From NCBI RefSeq assembly GCF_029369745.1, contig NZ_CP120210.1, forward strand, positions 4,960,001 through 5,024,000: 64,000 nucleotides of DNA, in the 5' to 3' direction. This DNA is from Amycolatopsis sp. QT-25. Its GTDB lineage: Bacteria; Actinomycetota; Actinomycetes; Mycobacteriales; Pseudonocardiaceae. This document shows positions 23,901 to 31,160 of this stretch, in pieces. The translations under genes and the position numbers were made by a program. Numbering within the stretch: the first letter of the stretch is position 1; every line of letters begins with the position of its first letter. Under the pieces are notes generated by a model. It worked only from the letters and a program-made list of their open reading frames with translations, did no database searches and was not told the DNA's origin.

Positions 23901-25146
23901 GCTGCGGCCCGACCGGATCGACGCCGACGTCCCGCTGGTGGAACTCGGACTGGACTCCTTGATGGCGAACCGGATCCGGGAGGCCGTCCGCCGGGAGTTC
24001 GGCACCGAACCCGACGCCGTCAGCGTGCTCCGCGGTGCCACCCTCGCCGATCTCGGCCGCGATCTCACGCCACGCGAGGACGAAGAACCGCTCGCTGCCC
24101 GCGGGCGGGCCTGGGACGCGGCCGACCGCCTGGTCCTGCGCCTGTGGCAGGAGCACACCGGGACCGACGCGGGCGGCACGCAGGTCCGGCTGACCGAGAC
24201 CGGCACCCCGGACCGGCTGGCCGAACTGCTCGCCGAGGGGCTCAGCGCCGAACTCGACACGCCTGTCGACGCCGCCGAACTCCGGCGGCACGACTCCCTC
24301 GCGGCCATCGCCGAGGTCGCTCGCGCCGTTCTCGACACGAGGGAGGAGCGGGGACCGGTGCACGTGCTCGCCGCCGGTGAAACCGGGGTCGCGCCGCTGC
24401 TGCTGTTCCACCCCGGCGGCAGCACCTGCACCGTGTACCGGCCGCTGCTGGACCGGCTGCCCACGTCAGTGCCGTGCGTCGGGTTCGAACGCGTTCCCGG
24501 TGTCGGCATCGAGGAGCGCGTCGAACAGCTCCTGCCGCTGGTCAGGGAACAGGGTCGCGGCCGGCCGTACCGGCTGGCGGGCTGGTCGTTCGGTGGCGCG
24601 CTGGCCTACGGCGTGGCCTCGCGCCTCGCCGAGGAAGGCGAAGAGGTCGAATTCGTCGCGCTGATCGACACCATGCTCCCGCTGCCGGAACCGGATCTCG
24701 ATCCGCGCGCGTCGTCCGCCCGGCGGTTCCTGCGGTTCACCGGCTACGTCGAAGGGACCTACGGCCGCGAAGTGCGACTCGGGCACGAGGAACTGGCACC
24801 GCTGCCCGAGGAGGAACAGATCGAGCTGACCATGCGGCGGGTCGCCGAAGCGGGCCTGCTCAGCCCCGGCGTGCTCCGGCACCAGCGGCAGTCCTTTTTG
24901 GACACACTGGCGGCCGAACGCGGCACTCCCCGCCGTTACGACGGCCGTGTCGTGCTCTACCGGGCGACCGAGCAGTACGCGGCCGGACTGGCGATGGAAC
25001 CGCGGTACTCGCGCACGGATCTCGCGGCGGGCTGGGCGGAACTGTGCCCAGGGCTGGAGATCGTGCCGGTCGAGGCGCATCACCTGTCGGTGGTCGACCC
25101 GCCCCACGTCGACGTCGTCGCGAGGCATTTGACGGGGCTTCTGTGA
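20944..25146 (+). CDS. Type I PKS, ACP-KS-AT-ACP-TE (Pks13-like condensing enzyme)
   Basis: A 1400-residue synthase. The N-terminal ACP has the site DYGLSS (Ser43). The KS runs about 95-515: nucleophile Cys255 in DTACSSS, then VEAHGTGT and NIAHAEAA. The AT covers about 615-915: SGHGSQWAGMG, nucleophile Ser700 in GHSLG, and VAGHS at the specificity loop, unlike the HAFH of malonyl-specific ATs. The second ACP is about 975-1050 (LGLDSL, Ser1005). The C-terminal thioesterase starts about 1145 (LLLFHPGGST; Ser1215 in GWSFGG). There are no reductive domains. This is the Pks13 order, which condenses two acyl chains into an alpha-alkyl beta-keto product. Pks13 is about 1730 residues, so this is shorter. 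It is coupled on both sides to the ligase and the MFS exporter. Product unknown. Confidence 0.9.
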   Translation: MRNPSLDTPTLRRWLLDTVAEHLGVDPARLEADRPLSDYGLSSRQAVGIAGDLENLLGTPLPATLLWESPTLDHLARSLTGGAEPEPEPSGTDRRRTDPIAVVGLGCRWPGADGLDEFWDLLRSGRDAVRTAPPGRWSADAAPIVGGFLDDVAGFDAEHFGITPREAATMDPQQRMLLEVAWAALEHAGIAPASLRGSRTGVFTGISTHDYGHLTMAGGGVDLWTATGAAGSISANRLSYVYDLRGPSMAVDTACSSSLVAVHHAVRALRDGEAELALAGGVNLMLLPGPTAAFAAAGLLAGDGRCKTFAAGADGIARAEGCGVVVLKRLADAEYDGDRVLAVIRSTAVNSDGRSQGMAAPNPVAQQDMLRTAYHGARLDPSTVDYVEAHGTGTLLGDPIEARSLGAVLGKDRPADAPLLIGSVKTNIAHAEAAAGIAGLIKVVLAMTHGELPPQLHFTAPNPHIPFDDLRLKVVTEPTPWPRRSGRATAGVSAFGFGGTNAHVVLEQAPAAEPAPDREDVRIGLLSARTRDRLTERATQLANWLESPAASSLSLADVTHTLFRRDNGGPHRAAVVAGDTAELAVLLRAVGTGADPLPAGAAAGTTRSGDGPVFVFSGHGSQWAGMGRGLLAAEPAFAAQVDKLHDLFTEHTGRSLRALLTSTESLSLPGTQAAIFGTQIALAAQWEALGVRPAAVVGHSLGSAAAAVVSGVLTPDEAVHLVATRARLLGTVGPGGAMAAVELAPEELELYPDIELAVESAPGRLTVAGDATVLKLLVAELEAAGQTARLLPVEVAGHSARVDPILPALREALDELGGRRPAVPWYDTVLADPRELPDFDAGYWAAHLRRPVRFRQAVAAAAADGHRVFLEVSPHPILRGSVARTLEAEGIHDAVVTGTLRRGQDEVRALGAAAAELYCAGTRITPADPDDGARLVDVPPMPWRHERHWYTDAEEAPSFAARTPEPEPVRSGGGDRLTEIVAAVMGLRPDRIDADVPLVELGLDSLMANRIREAVRREFGTEPDAVSVLRGATLADLGRDLTPREDEEPLAARGRAWDAADRLVLRLWQEHTGTDAGGTQVRLTETGTPDRLAELLAEGLSAELDTPVDAAELRRHDSLAAIAEVARAVLDTREERGPVHVLAAGETGVAPLLLFHPGGSTCTVYRPLLDRLPTSVPCVGFERVPGVGIEERVEQLLPLVREQGRGRPYRLAGWSFGGALAYGVASRLAEEGEEVEFVALIDTMLPLPEPDLDPRASSARRFLRFTGYVEGTYGREVRLGHEELAPLPEEEQIELTMRRVAEAGLLSPGVLRHQRQSFLDTLAAERGTPRRYDGRVVLYRATEQYAAGLAMEPRYSRTDLAAGWAELCPGLEIVPVEAHHLSVVDPPHVDVVARHLTGLL

Positions 25147-26633
25147 CCACGGCCCGGGCCGAGCGAGCGGTCATCCGCGCCTGGCCGCTGCTGGCGGTAC
25201 TCGGCGCCGGGCTCTTCCTCGTCGCGGTGGACGCGACCGTGCTGCACGTCGCGTTGCCCGACCTCGTCCGGCAGTTGCGGCCCGGCGCGGCGGCGCAGGT
25301 GTGGATCGTGGCGATCTACCCGCTGACCGCCGCGCCGCTGCTGCTGCCGTTCGGCACCCTCGGCGACCGGTACGGGCGACGGCGTGTGCTGGTCTCCGGG
25401 TACGTCGTGTTCGGTGTCGCGTCGCTCGGCTGCGCGTTCGCGCCGAACGTCCCGGTCCTGCTGGGTTTCCGCGCCCTGCTCGGCTGTGGCGGCGCGATGA
25501 TCATGCCGGTGACGATGTCGCTGCTCCGCGAGCTTTTCCCGGAGCAGCGGCATCGCCGCACGGCGATCGCGGTGTGCAGCGGGATCGCGGGCACCGGGTC
25601 GGTGTTCGGGCCGATCCTCGGCGGGGTGCTCGTCGAGGCATGGGGCTGGCGGGCCACGTTCCTGCTGAACCCGCCGGTGATCCTGGCGGCGGTGGTACTG
25701 GCGCTGCGGTGGCTCCCCCGTAATCCGCCGGGCCGGCGGCCGTGGGACGCGCTCGGCGCCGCCCTCGCGGCGGGCGGTGTCCTGGGGATCGCGTTCGCCG
25801 CCGGGCAGCCCGGTTCCTGGATGACGGCCGCCGTTTCGGGGGTGACCGGCAGTGTCCTCATCGGACTGTTCCTGCGCCGCCAGCGCCGGACCGATCCGCC
25901 GCTGCTGGACCTCACCCTGTTCCGTCTGCCGGGAGTGCGAGCCGCGGTGGGCGGGGTGCTGCTGGTGATGAGCACACTGGTCGGCCTTGGCCTGCTGTTC
26001 GCCCAGTACCTCCAGGTGGTGCTCGGCCTCTCGCCCACGGCGGCGGCGTCCCGGCTGCTCCTGGTGCTGGGTGCTTCGGCCGTCGGCAGTGTCGTGGCCC
26101 CTTCGCTGCTGGGACGGTTCGGCAACGCGCGGGTCCGCACGGCCGGGTTCGCGGTGACGGCGGTGTCGTTGCTGGTCCCGGCGGCGGGTCCGGCCGCGCT
26201 GACCTCACCGGTGCTGCTCGCTGCCGGAATGACGGGACTGGGGCTGGGTATGGCGCTCGCACTCACTTCGAGCACCGACACCCTCCTCTCGGCGACCTCG
26301 GAAGACCAAGCGGGCGGCGCCGCCGCGGTGGAGAAGACGGGCTACGAACTCGGCGCCGGTTTCGGGACGACGGTGTTCGGCTCCCTGGCGGCCGCGGTGT
26401 ACGCGGGGCACTTGTCCGTTCCGGCCGGGCTACCCGAACCGGCGCGGCTGCTCGCCTTGTCGGGACCCGCTCAAGCCGAAGCGGCTGCCTCGGGTCTTGA
26501 GCCGCGTTTGGCCGGTGAAGTGCTGGAAGCCGCGAAAGCCGCCTGCACCACAGGACTACAGGTGTCGGCGGCCGTCGCTGGTGGACTGTTTCTGGTGGCC
26601 GTTCTCGTCAGCGCGGGCGTGCCTCGTCGGTGA
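25143..26633 (+). CDS. MFS exporter, DHA2 (14-TM, EmrB/QacA-type)
   Basis: A 496-residue membrane protein with about 14 helices. Motif C-like and loop motifs of DHA2 exporters are visible: LFLVAVDATVLHVALPDLV at the first helix, GTLGDRYGRRRVLVSG in loop 2-3, and GPILGGVLVEAWGWRATFLLN at helices 5-6. Its GTG start overlaps the PKS stop (GTGA, 25143-25146), so it is the last gene of the ligase-PKS-exporter operon. It probably exports the PKS product or protects the cell from it, using the proton gradient. Codon use is like its neighbours. A strong hairpin follows 40 bases after the stop. Confidence 0.88.
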   Translation: MTTARAERAVIRAWPLLAVLGAGLFLVAVDATVLHVALPDLVRQLRPGAAAQVWIVAIYPLTAAPLLLPFGTLGDRYGRRRVLVSGYVVFGVASLGCAFAPNVPVLLGFRALLGCGGAMIMPVTMSLLRELFPEQRHRRTAIAVCSGIAGTGSVFGPILGGVLVEAWGWRATFLLNPPVILAAVVLALRWLPRNPPGRRPWDALGAALAAGGVLGIAFAAGQPGSWMTAAVSGVTGSVLIGLFLRRQRRTDPPLLDLTLFRLPGVRAAVGGVLLVMSTLVGLGLLFAQYLQVVLGLSPTAAASRLLLVLGASAVGSVVAPSLLGRFGNARVRTAGFAVTAVSLLVPAAGPAALTSPVLLAAGMTGLGLGMALALTSSTDTLLSATSEDQAGGAAAVEKTGYELGAGFGTTVFGSLAAAVYAGHLSVPAGLPEPARLLALSGPAQAEAAASGLEPRLAGEVLEAAKAACTTGLQVSAAVAGGLFLVAVLVSAGVPRR

Positions 26634-26673
26634 ACCCCCCGCTCGGCACCGATGTTCTACGCCCGTAACGCGA

Positions 26674-26702
26674 AAGGGCCCACCCTGACCGGGTGGGCCC
26701 TT
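26674..26702 (+). terminator. Strong hairpin terminator of the ligase-PKS-MFS operon
   Basis: Perfect 12-base arms, AAGGGCCCACCC (26674-26685) and GGGTGGGCCCTT (26691-26702), close a five-base loop. It lies between the operon end and the convergent tRNA genes and could act in both directions. Confidence 0.8.
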
Positions 26703-26710
26703 CACTGCGG

Positions 26711-26782
26711 TGGGCGATACTGGGATCGAACCAGTGACCTCTTCGGTGTGAACGAAGCGCTCTCCCCCTGAGCTAATCGCCC
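26711..26782 (-). tRNA. tRNA-Val, anticodon CAC
   Basis: A complete cloverleaf. Acceptor arms are GGGCGAT and ATCGCCC with discriminator A; CCA is not encoded. The D arm is AGCTCAGGGGGAGAGC. The anticodon stem is CTTCG/CGAAG with loop TTCACAC giving CAC. The T arm contains GGTTCGATCC. It reads GUG codons. Confidence 0.95.
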
Positions 26783-26820
26783 GCGGTACGAACTCCGGTT
26801 CACCGGGGAAGTGAACCTGG

Positions 26821-26892
26821 TGCGCGATACTGGGATTGAACCAGTGACCTCTTCCGTGTCAGGGAAGCGCTCTCCCGCTGAGCTAAACGCGC
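26821..26892 (-). tRNA. tRNA-Val, anticodon GAC
   Basis: A complete cloverleaf. The acceptor is GCGCGTT with ATCGCGC (one U-U mismatch at position 6-67) and discriminator A. The anticodon stem is CTTCC/GGAAG with loop CTGACAC giving GAC, and the T arm contains GGTTCAATCC. It reads GUC and GUU. It lies 38 bases upstream of tRNA-Val(CAC) on the same strand, so they are probably cotranscribed. Confidence 0.95.
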
Positions 26893-26982
26893 GTGGTGAA
26901 GTCGTTCGTACCGGAGTCAGTTTAGCGGACCCGTTTCCGGGTTCGCACAGGGGTTCCCCATCGCGATCGACACCCGGCCGGC

Positions 26983-28824
26983 TCAGGGTTTCGGCAGCTT
27001 GGCGGCGACCGAGACCGCGACCTCCTTCGCCCGATCGCAGGCGCGTCCGTCCTCGCGCGCGAGCAGCCGGACGGCGACGTGTTCGGCCTCGCGGTCCGAC
27101 AGCGGACGATGCTGCCACGTCACGGCACAGTTCGAGCCACCGAACTCCCTGAGGTCGCCGGTGACTCCGCTGCCGAGATCCACCGGCGAACCCTCGGGTG
27201 CGTACGAACCCCGCTGGAATTCGACGGTCAGCGTGTCGCCGCCGCCCTCCCACTGGCAGATCCGCAACGTCCGCGGGGCCGCCTGCCCGCCTGCCACGTT
27301 CTTGGCGAGCACCGCCGGATCGGCGGCCGCGCACGGGTCGAGCGGAAGGATGCTCGCCGGGTCGCCGTCACGGTCGACCTCGTGGGTGCGCAGCCGGGTG
27401 AGGGCGGCGGCGAGCATGTCGTCGGCGGCCTTGCAGGGATCTCCGTTCCGGCCAGGATGGGAGACGACGACACCGAGCCGCCGGTCCGCCGGCAGCTGCG
27501 CGACCGAATCACAGCCACCGCTGATCGTGCTGCGCAGCAACGGAAGTCCTTCGGCGGTGCGTCCGGTCCGCTCGAGGCTGCCGGCGGACACGCCTTCGCC
27601 GAGCCGCAGCTCGAAGTCGACGCCCTTGAGGCCGGTGTACTTGCAGCGGGCCGGAAAGGTCAGGACCGTGTCCGGTTTCACGGTGCCGAACTCCGGCACG
27701 AACCGGCCGGCGAGCACCTTGCACGGGTCCACCAGCCGCAGGCGTTCCGGGCCGAGCGCGTCGGTCGCCGACAGCGAAGTCGTTCCGGGGTTCTCCGGCT
27801 TGGCGTAGTCGGCGATGGCGAGACCGAGCGCGACCATCCCCGACACCACGAGCAGGACGACCGCGGCGAGCGCGCCGAACAGGATCTTCTTCGTCTTCGG
27901 TGCCATCTTCTTCGGCGGTGGCCGCCAGATCGGCAGCGGCAGTGCCAGCACGGAGCGCACCTCGGCGTCCTGCCGCTGGATCCGGACGTGCACGGCGGGT
28001 GGCCAGGGCGCCGCGCCGGGCGGGACCGGGCCGAGGAAGTCCAGGATCTGTTCCGGTGTCGGCCGTCGCGCCGGATCCTTGGCCAGACAGGGTTCGGCGA
28101 GCCGCCGGATCTCCTCCGGAACCACGCTGAAATCCGCCGTGCCGTGAACGACGTTATACAGCGTCTGGGGTGCGGTCGGGCCGGTGAACGGGCCGCGTCC
28201 GGTCGACGCCATGATCAGGATCGCGCCGAGGGAGAACACGTCGCTCGCACCGGTGACCTGTCCGCTGCCCGCCTGCTCCGGTGACATGAAGGCGGGCGAA
28301 CCGATGATCGCGCCCGTCCCGGTGAGCTCCTGTGCGTCCTCCGCCACCCGCGCGATGCCGAAGTCGATCACCCTGGGCCCGTCATTCGTCAGGATGATGT
28401 TACCGGGCTTGAGGTCCCGGTGGATCAACCCGACGCGGTGGATCTCCGTCAACGCCGCGGCGAGGCCGGACGCCAGCAGCCGGACCGACTCGGCGGGCAG
28501 TGGGCCGGCGGCGTCCACGGCCTCCTTCAGCGACGGACCGGTGACGAAGACCGAGGCGAGCCACGGGGTTTCCGCTTCCGCGTCGGCGTCCATGACGGCC
28601 GCGGTGTACGCGCCGGAAACCAGCCGCGACGTGGCGACCTCGCGCCGGAACCGCTCACGGAAGCGCGGATCGTGCGCGAACCGGGCGTGCAGCTGTTTGA
28701 CCGCGACGAGCCTGCCGTCCGGGGCCAGGCCGAGTACGACGCGCCCCATGCCGCCTTCACCGATCTCGGCGATGATCCGGTACGGGCCGATCTGCCGGGG
28801 TTCCCCGGGGTTCAACGGTTTCAC
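26983..28824 (-). CDS. Membrane Ser/Thr protein kinase with Cys-containing ectodomain (1)
   Basis: A 613-residue PknB-type kinase. The catalytic domain at about residues 12-265 shows IGEGGMGRVVLG, VAVKQ (Lys), HRDLKPGNI, DFGIA, a GSPAFMSPEQA activation segment and DVFSLG. A single membrane helix lies at about 314-338 (ILFGALAAVVLLVVSGMVALG). The roughly 270-residue outside domain has regularly spaced Cys (DPCKVLAG, ARCKYTG, GGCDSV, DPCAAADP, RICQWEG, SNCAVTW), probably disulfides, and no PASTA repeats. The GTG at 28824 follows the stop of the next kinase by nine bases. The two kinases share the same plan and the opening words KPLN.GEP, so they are a tandem duplication. The ligand is unknown. 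Confidence 0.9.
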   Translation of the reverse strand: MKPLNPGEPRQIGPYRIIAEIGEGGMGRVVLGLAPDGRLVAVKQLHARFAHDPRFRERFRREVATSRLVSGAYTAAVMDADAEAETPWLASVFVTGPSLKEAVDAAGPLPAESVRLLASGLAAALTEIHRVGLIHRDLKPGNIILTNDGPRVIDFGIARVAEDAQELTGTGAIIGSPAFMSPEQAGSGQVTGASDVFSLGAILIMASTGRGPFTGPTAPQTLYNVVHGTADFSVVPEEIRRLAEPCLAKDPARRPTPEQILDFLGPVPPGAAPWPPAVHVRIQRQDAEVRSVLALPLPIWRPPPKKMAPKTKKILFGALAAVVLLVVSGMVALGLAIADYAKPENPGTTSLSATDALGPERLRLVDPCKVLAGRFVPEFGTVKPDTVLTFPARCKYTGLKGVDFELRLGEGVSAGSLERTGRTAEGLPLLRSTISGGCDSVAQLPADRRLGVVVSHPGRNGDPCKAADDMLAAALTRLRTHEVDRDGDPASILPLDPCAAADPAVLAKNVAGGQAAPRTLRICQWEGGGDTLTVEFQRGSYAPEGSPVDLGSGVTGDLREFGGSNCAVTWQHRPLSDREAEHVAVRLLAREDGRACDRAKEVAVSVAAKLPKP

Positions 28825-28833
28825 TGGTCAGCC

Positions 28834-30717
28834 CTAGGGTTTCGGAAGTTTCGGCAGCAGCGCCCCGGCGAATCCCTTCGCCTTCTCGCAGGCTTCGTCG
28901 GCCGACATCTTGGTACCACTGGTCCCGACGGTCAGCTCGACGTTCTCCCCGTCGCGCTCACTGACGGATCGGTGTTGCCAGGTCAGCGAGCAGAGGGAAC
29001 GGGCGACGCCGTCGTCCTTCTTCGCCAGGTATACCTTGGCTCCGCCGAGATCCAGGGTGGCGGTCTCGGTGTAGTACGAATCCTTCGGTTGCACCGGCGG
29101 ATACGCCCGTACGAAGCTCACCCGGACACTGCCCGCCGCGTCGTACCGGCATTGGTGCAGATGTTCGCGGAACGTTTCGACGACCGGGCCGATCAGCCGG
29201 TCCGTGGTCGCGGGGCCGAGCAGCGCGCACGGGTCCAGCGGAGCCAGTGTGCCCGCCGGAAGCGCGCGCTCGTGGCCTCCGGCGCGGATCCGCTCGACCG
29301 CGTCGGTGAGCGCGGCCTTCACCACCGAACACGCCTCGTCCTTCGTGGACATCGAATCGACGCGGGCGGCGAGTTTGGTGTTCGGCAGGCCACTGACCGG
29401 GACGGCGACCGCGCACGCGTCGCCGGAGCCCTTGATGCGCAGCGGAAGCCCTTCCAGGTCACCGCCGGCTTGGCCGTCGACCAGGTCGCCGCCGATACCC
29501 AGCTCCAGCCATTCGCCCGTGGGCGAGGAATACGTGCACGAGTCGAAATGGATGTCGATCTCCGTGCTCAGCTTGCCGAACCCGGGCACCTCCCGGCCCG
29601 CGAGCACCTTGCACAGGTCGACTCGGCGCAGGCTGTCCGGGCCGAGCGGATCCTGGTTGACCGGGGTGGCGATCGGTTCGTCCGGCTGCAGTGACGAACT
29701 CGGCGCGATGGCGGCCGGGGGCGCGTCTTCCCCGGACAGCGAAACCGCCGCGACGGCGCCACCGGCCAGCAGCACCACGGTGGCCGCGGCCAGTCCCGCG
29801 TACAGACCGCGCCGGGATCGCTTCGGCGGAGGCGGGTTCAGCAGCCGCCGGATCTCCGCCTGCTGGGTCTCGATGAGCTGCGACACCATCGGCGGCCACG
29901 GGCTGGTCATCGGCGGGATCGGGCCGAGCCGCTCCAGCACCCAGGCCGGGGACGGCCGGGCCGCCGGGTCCTTCGCCAGGCACGGCTCGACGATCTGCCG
30001 CAGCTCCGGCGCCAGACACCGCAGATCGGGCTGGACGTGCACGACGTTGTACAGGGTGTGCGGAGTGGACGTGCCGGTGAAGGGGCTCCTCCCGGTCGCG
30101 GCCATCACCAGCAGCGCGCCGAAGGAGAACATGTCGCCGGCCGCGGTCAGCGGCTTGCCCTCGGCCTGCTCCGGCGACATGAACCCGGGCGAGCCGATGA
30201 CAGCGCCGGTGTGGGTGAGGTCGGAGTCGCCCTCGACGGCGCGGGCGATCCCGAAGTCGATCACGCGGGGGCCGTCACCGGCGAGGATGACGTTGCTCGG
30301 TTTCAGGTCCCGGTGGATCAGCCCGGCGCGGTGGATGTCGCCCAGCGCCAGCGCGAGCCCCGCGGCGAGCTGCCGCAGCGCCATCGGCGGCAGTGGCCCG
30401 CCCACGGAGACCGCCTCGGACAGGGCAGGCCCTGGCACGAACACCGACGCCAGCCACGGTGTCGGCGCGTGCGGATCGGCGTCCATGACCGGGGCGGTGT
30501 ACGCGCCGGACACGAGCCGGGAGGTCTCGACCTCCCGGCGGAACCGCTCGCGGAAGCCGGGGTCGTGCGCGAAACCCGGGTGGACCTGCTTGATCGCGAC
30601 CAAGCGCCCATCGGAGGAGACCCCGAGCAGCACCCGGCCCATCCCGCCCTCACCGAGCGCGGCGAACACCCGGTAACGTCCCACGCCGGTGGGTTCGCCG
30701 GTGTTCAACGGCTTCAC
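28834..30717 (-). CDS. Membrane Ser/Thr protein kinase with Cys-containing ectodomain (2)
   Basis: A 627-residue kinase, tandem paralogue of the downstream gene. Kinase motifs are LGEGGMGRVLLG, VAIKQ, HRDLKPSNV, DFGIA, GSPGFMSPEQA and DMFSFG. The membrane helix is at about residues 325-345 (GLYAGLAAATVVLLAGGAVAA). The outside domain has Cys in VDLCKVLAG, DSCTYSS, DACAVAVP, DPCALLGP, HQCRYDA and SLCSLTW, matching the partner. The start is the GTG at 30717. It lies inside a half copy of the 57-bp palindromic element, whose AAGGGGG stretch supplies the ribosome site. An ATG further upstream (30786) would add residues that do not look like a kinase N-terminus. Confidence 0.88.
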   Translation of the reverse strand: MKPLNTGEPTGVGRYRVFAALGEGGMGRVLLGVSSDGRLVAIKQVHPGFAHDPGFRERFRREVETSRLVSGAYTAPVMDADPHAPTPWLASVFVPGPALSEAVSVGGPLPPMALRQLAAGLALALGDIHRAGLIHRDLKPSNVILAGDGPRVIDFGIARAVEGDSDLTHTGAVIGSPGFMSPEQAEGKPLTAAGDMFSFGALLVMAATGRSPFTGTSTPHTLYNVVHVQPDLRCLAPELRQIVEPCLAKDPAARPSPAWVLERLGPIPPMTSPWPPMVSQLIETQQAEIRRLLNPPPPKRSRRGLYAGLAAATVVLLAGGAVAAVSLSGEDAPPAAIAPSSSLQPDEPIATPVNQDPLGPDSLRRVDLCKVLAGREVPGFGKLSTEIDIHFDSCTYSSPTGEWLELGIGGDLVDGQAGGDLEGLPLRIKGSGDACAVAVPVSGLPNTKLAARVDSMSTKDEACSVVKAALTDAVERIRAGGHERALPAGTLAPLDPCALLGPATTDRLIGPVVETFREHLHQCRYDAAGSVRVSFVRAYPPVQPKDSYYTETATLDLGGAKVYLAKKDDGVARSLCSLTWQHRSVSERDGENVELTVGTSGTKMSADEACEKAKGFAGALLPKLPKP

Positions 30718-30733
30718 GAAGGCCCCCTTGTCC
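30715..30733. repeat. Half copy of the 57-bp palindromic element at a kinase start codon
   Basis: CACGAAGGCCCCCTTGTCC matches one arm of the 57-bp element (ATGAAGGCCCCCTTCC). Read on the minus strand it is AAGGGGGCCTTCGTG, which gives the kinase its ribosome site and GTG start, where the full element has ATG. Confidence 0.6.
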
Positions 30734-30763
30734 GGGGCGATGGTACAAAACCACCCGGAAGTG

Positions 30764-31030
30764 TCACGCAGCGCGTCGGTCCGCACGGCCGCGGTCCTCG
30801 AGCCGGCGGCTGTGGGACACGACGAGCACGGAAGACAGCGGCATCGTGGCTCCGGCGATCAGCGGGTTCGGCAGGCCGAGTGCGGCCGGCGGGATCGCGG
30901 CGACGTGGTAGCCGAACGCCCGGACCAGGTTGCCCCGGATGATCCGCGGTGTCCGGTCGGCGAGCCGGATGGCGTCGGGGACCACGCGCACGGCGGCTTC
31001 GTGACTGGATGGACGACACGCGGCGGTCAC
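30764..31030 (-). pseudogene. C-terminal remnant of a heavy-metal P-type ATPase
   Basis: An 88-residue frame whose middle and end match the last part of CopA/P1B-type ATPases. The matching segments are VVPDAIRLADRTPRIIRGNL (compare the usual 'AIRLAR.T...I..NL'), FGYHVAAIPPAALGLPNPLI, then AGATMPLSSVLVVSHSRRL. The last is the final membrane helix and its serine-rich end. The catalytic DKTGT domain, the CPC helix and all earlier helices are missing, as is a proper start. It is therefore a gene remnant. Its broken end points to a decayed copy of the 57-bp palindrome at 31076-31132, 46 bases away. The frame itself is still open. Confidence 0.7.
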
Positions 31031-31075
31031 GCGATACCGCCAGCCATCACCGCGGCGCGCGAAGGCTCCTTCCCC

Positions 31076-31132
31076 GGTACATGAGGGCCCCCTTGCTTGC
31101 GCCTAGGTACAGGAAGGGGGCCTTCATGTACC
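31076..31132. repeat. 57-bp palindromic element, decayed copy
   Basis: The outer arms pair over 21 bases with two mismatches: GGTACATGAGGGCCCCC begins the left arm and GGGGGCCTTCATGTACC ends the right. The total length is 57, equal to the perfect copy at 43575-43631, but the centre has decayed. It lies 28 bases beyond the 3' end of the DUF6801-like gene and may terminate it. Confidence 0.75.
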
Positions 31133-31160
31133 TCGACACGACCCGCACGAGCGCGGGGAG

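Noticed and set aside
19205..26633. Full mycolic acid biosynthesis locus
   Set aside because: Only the ligase/PKS order and a few enzyme types match. AccD4, the FAS-II genes and a canonical antigen 85 gene are not present in the window, so the product should not be called a mycolate.
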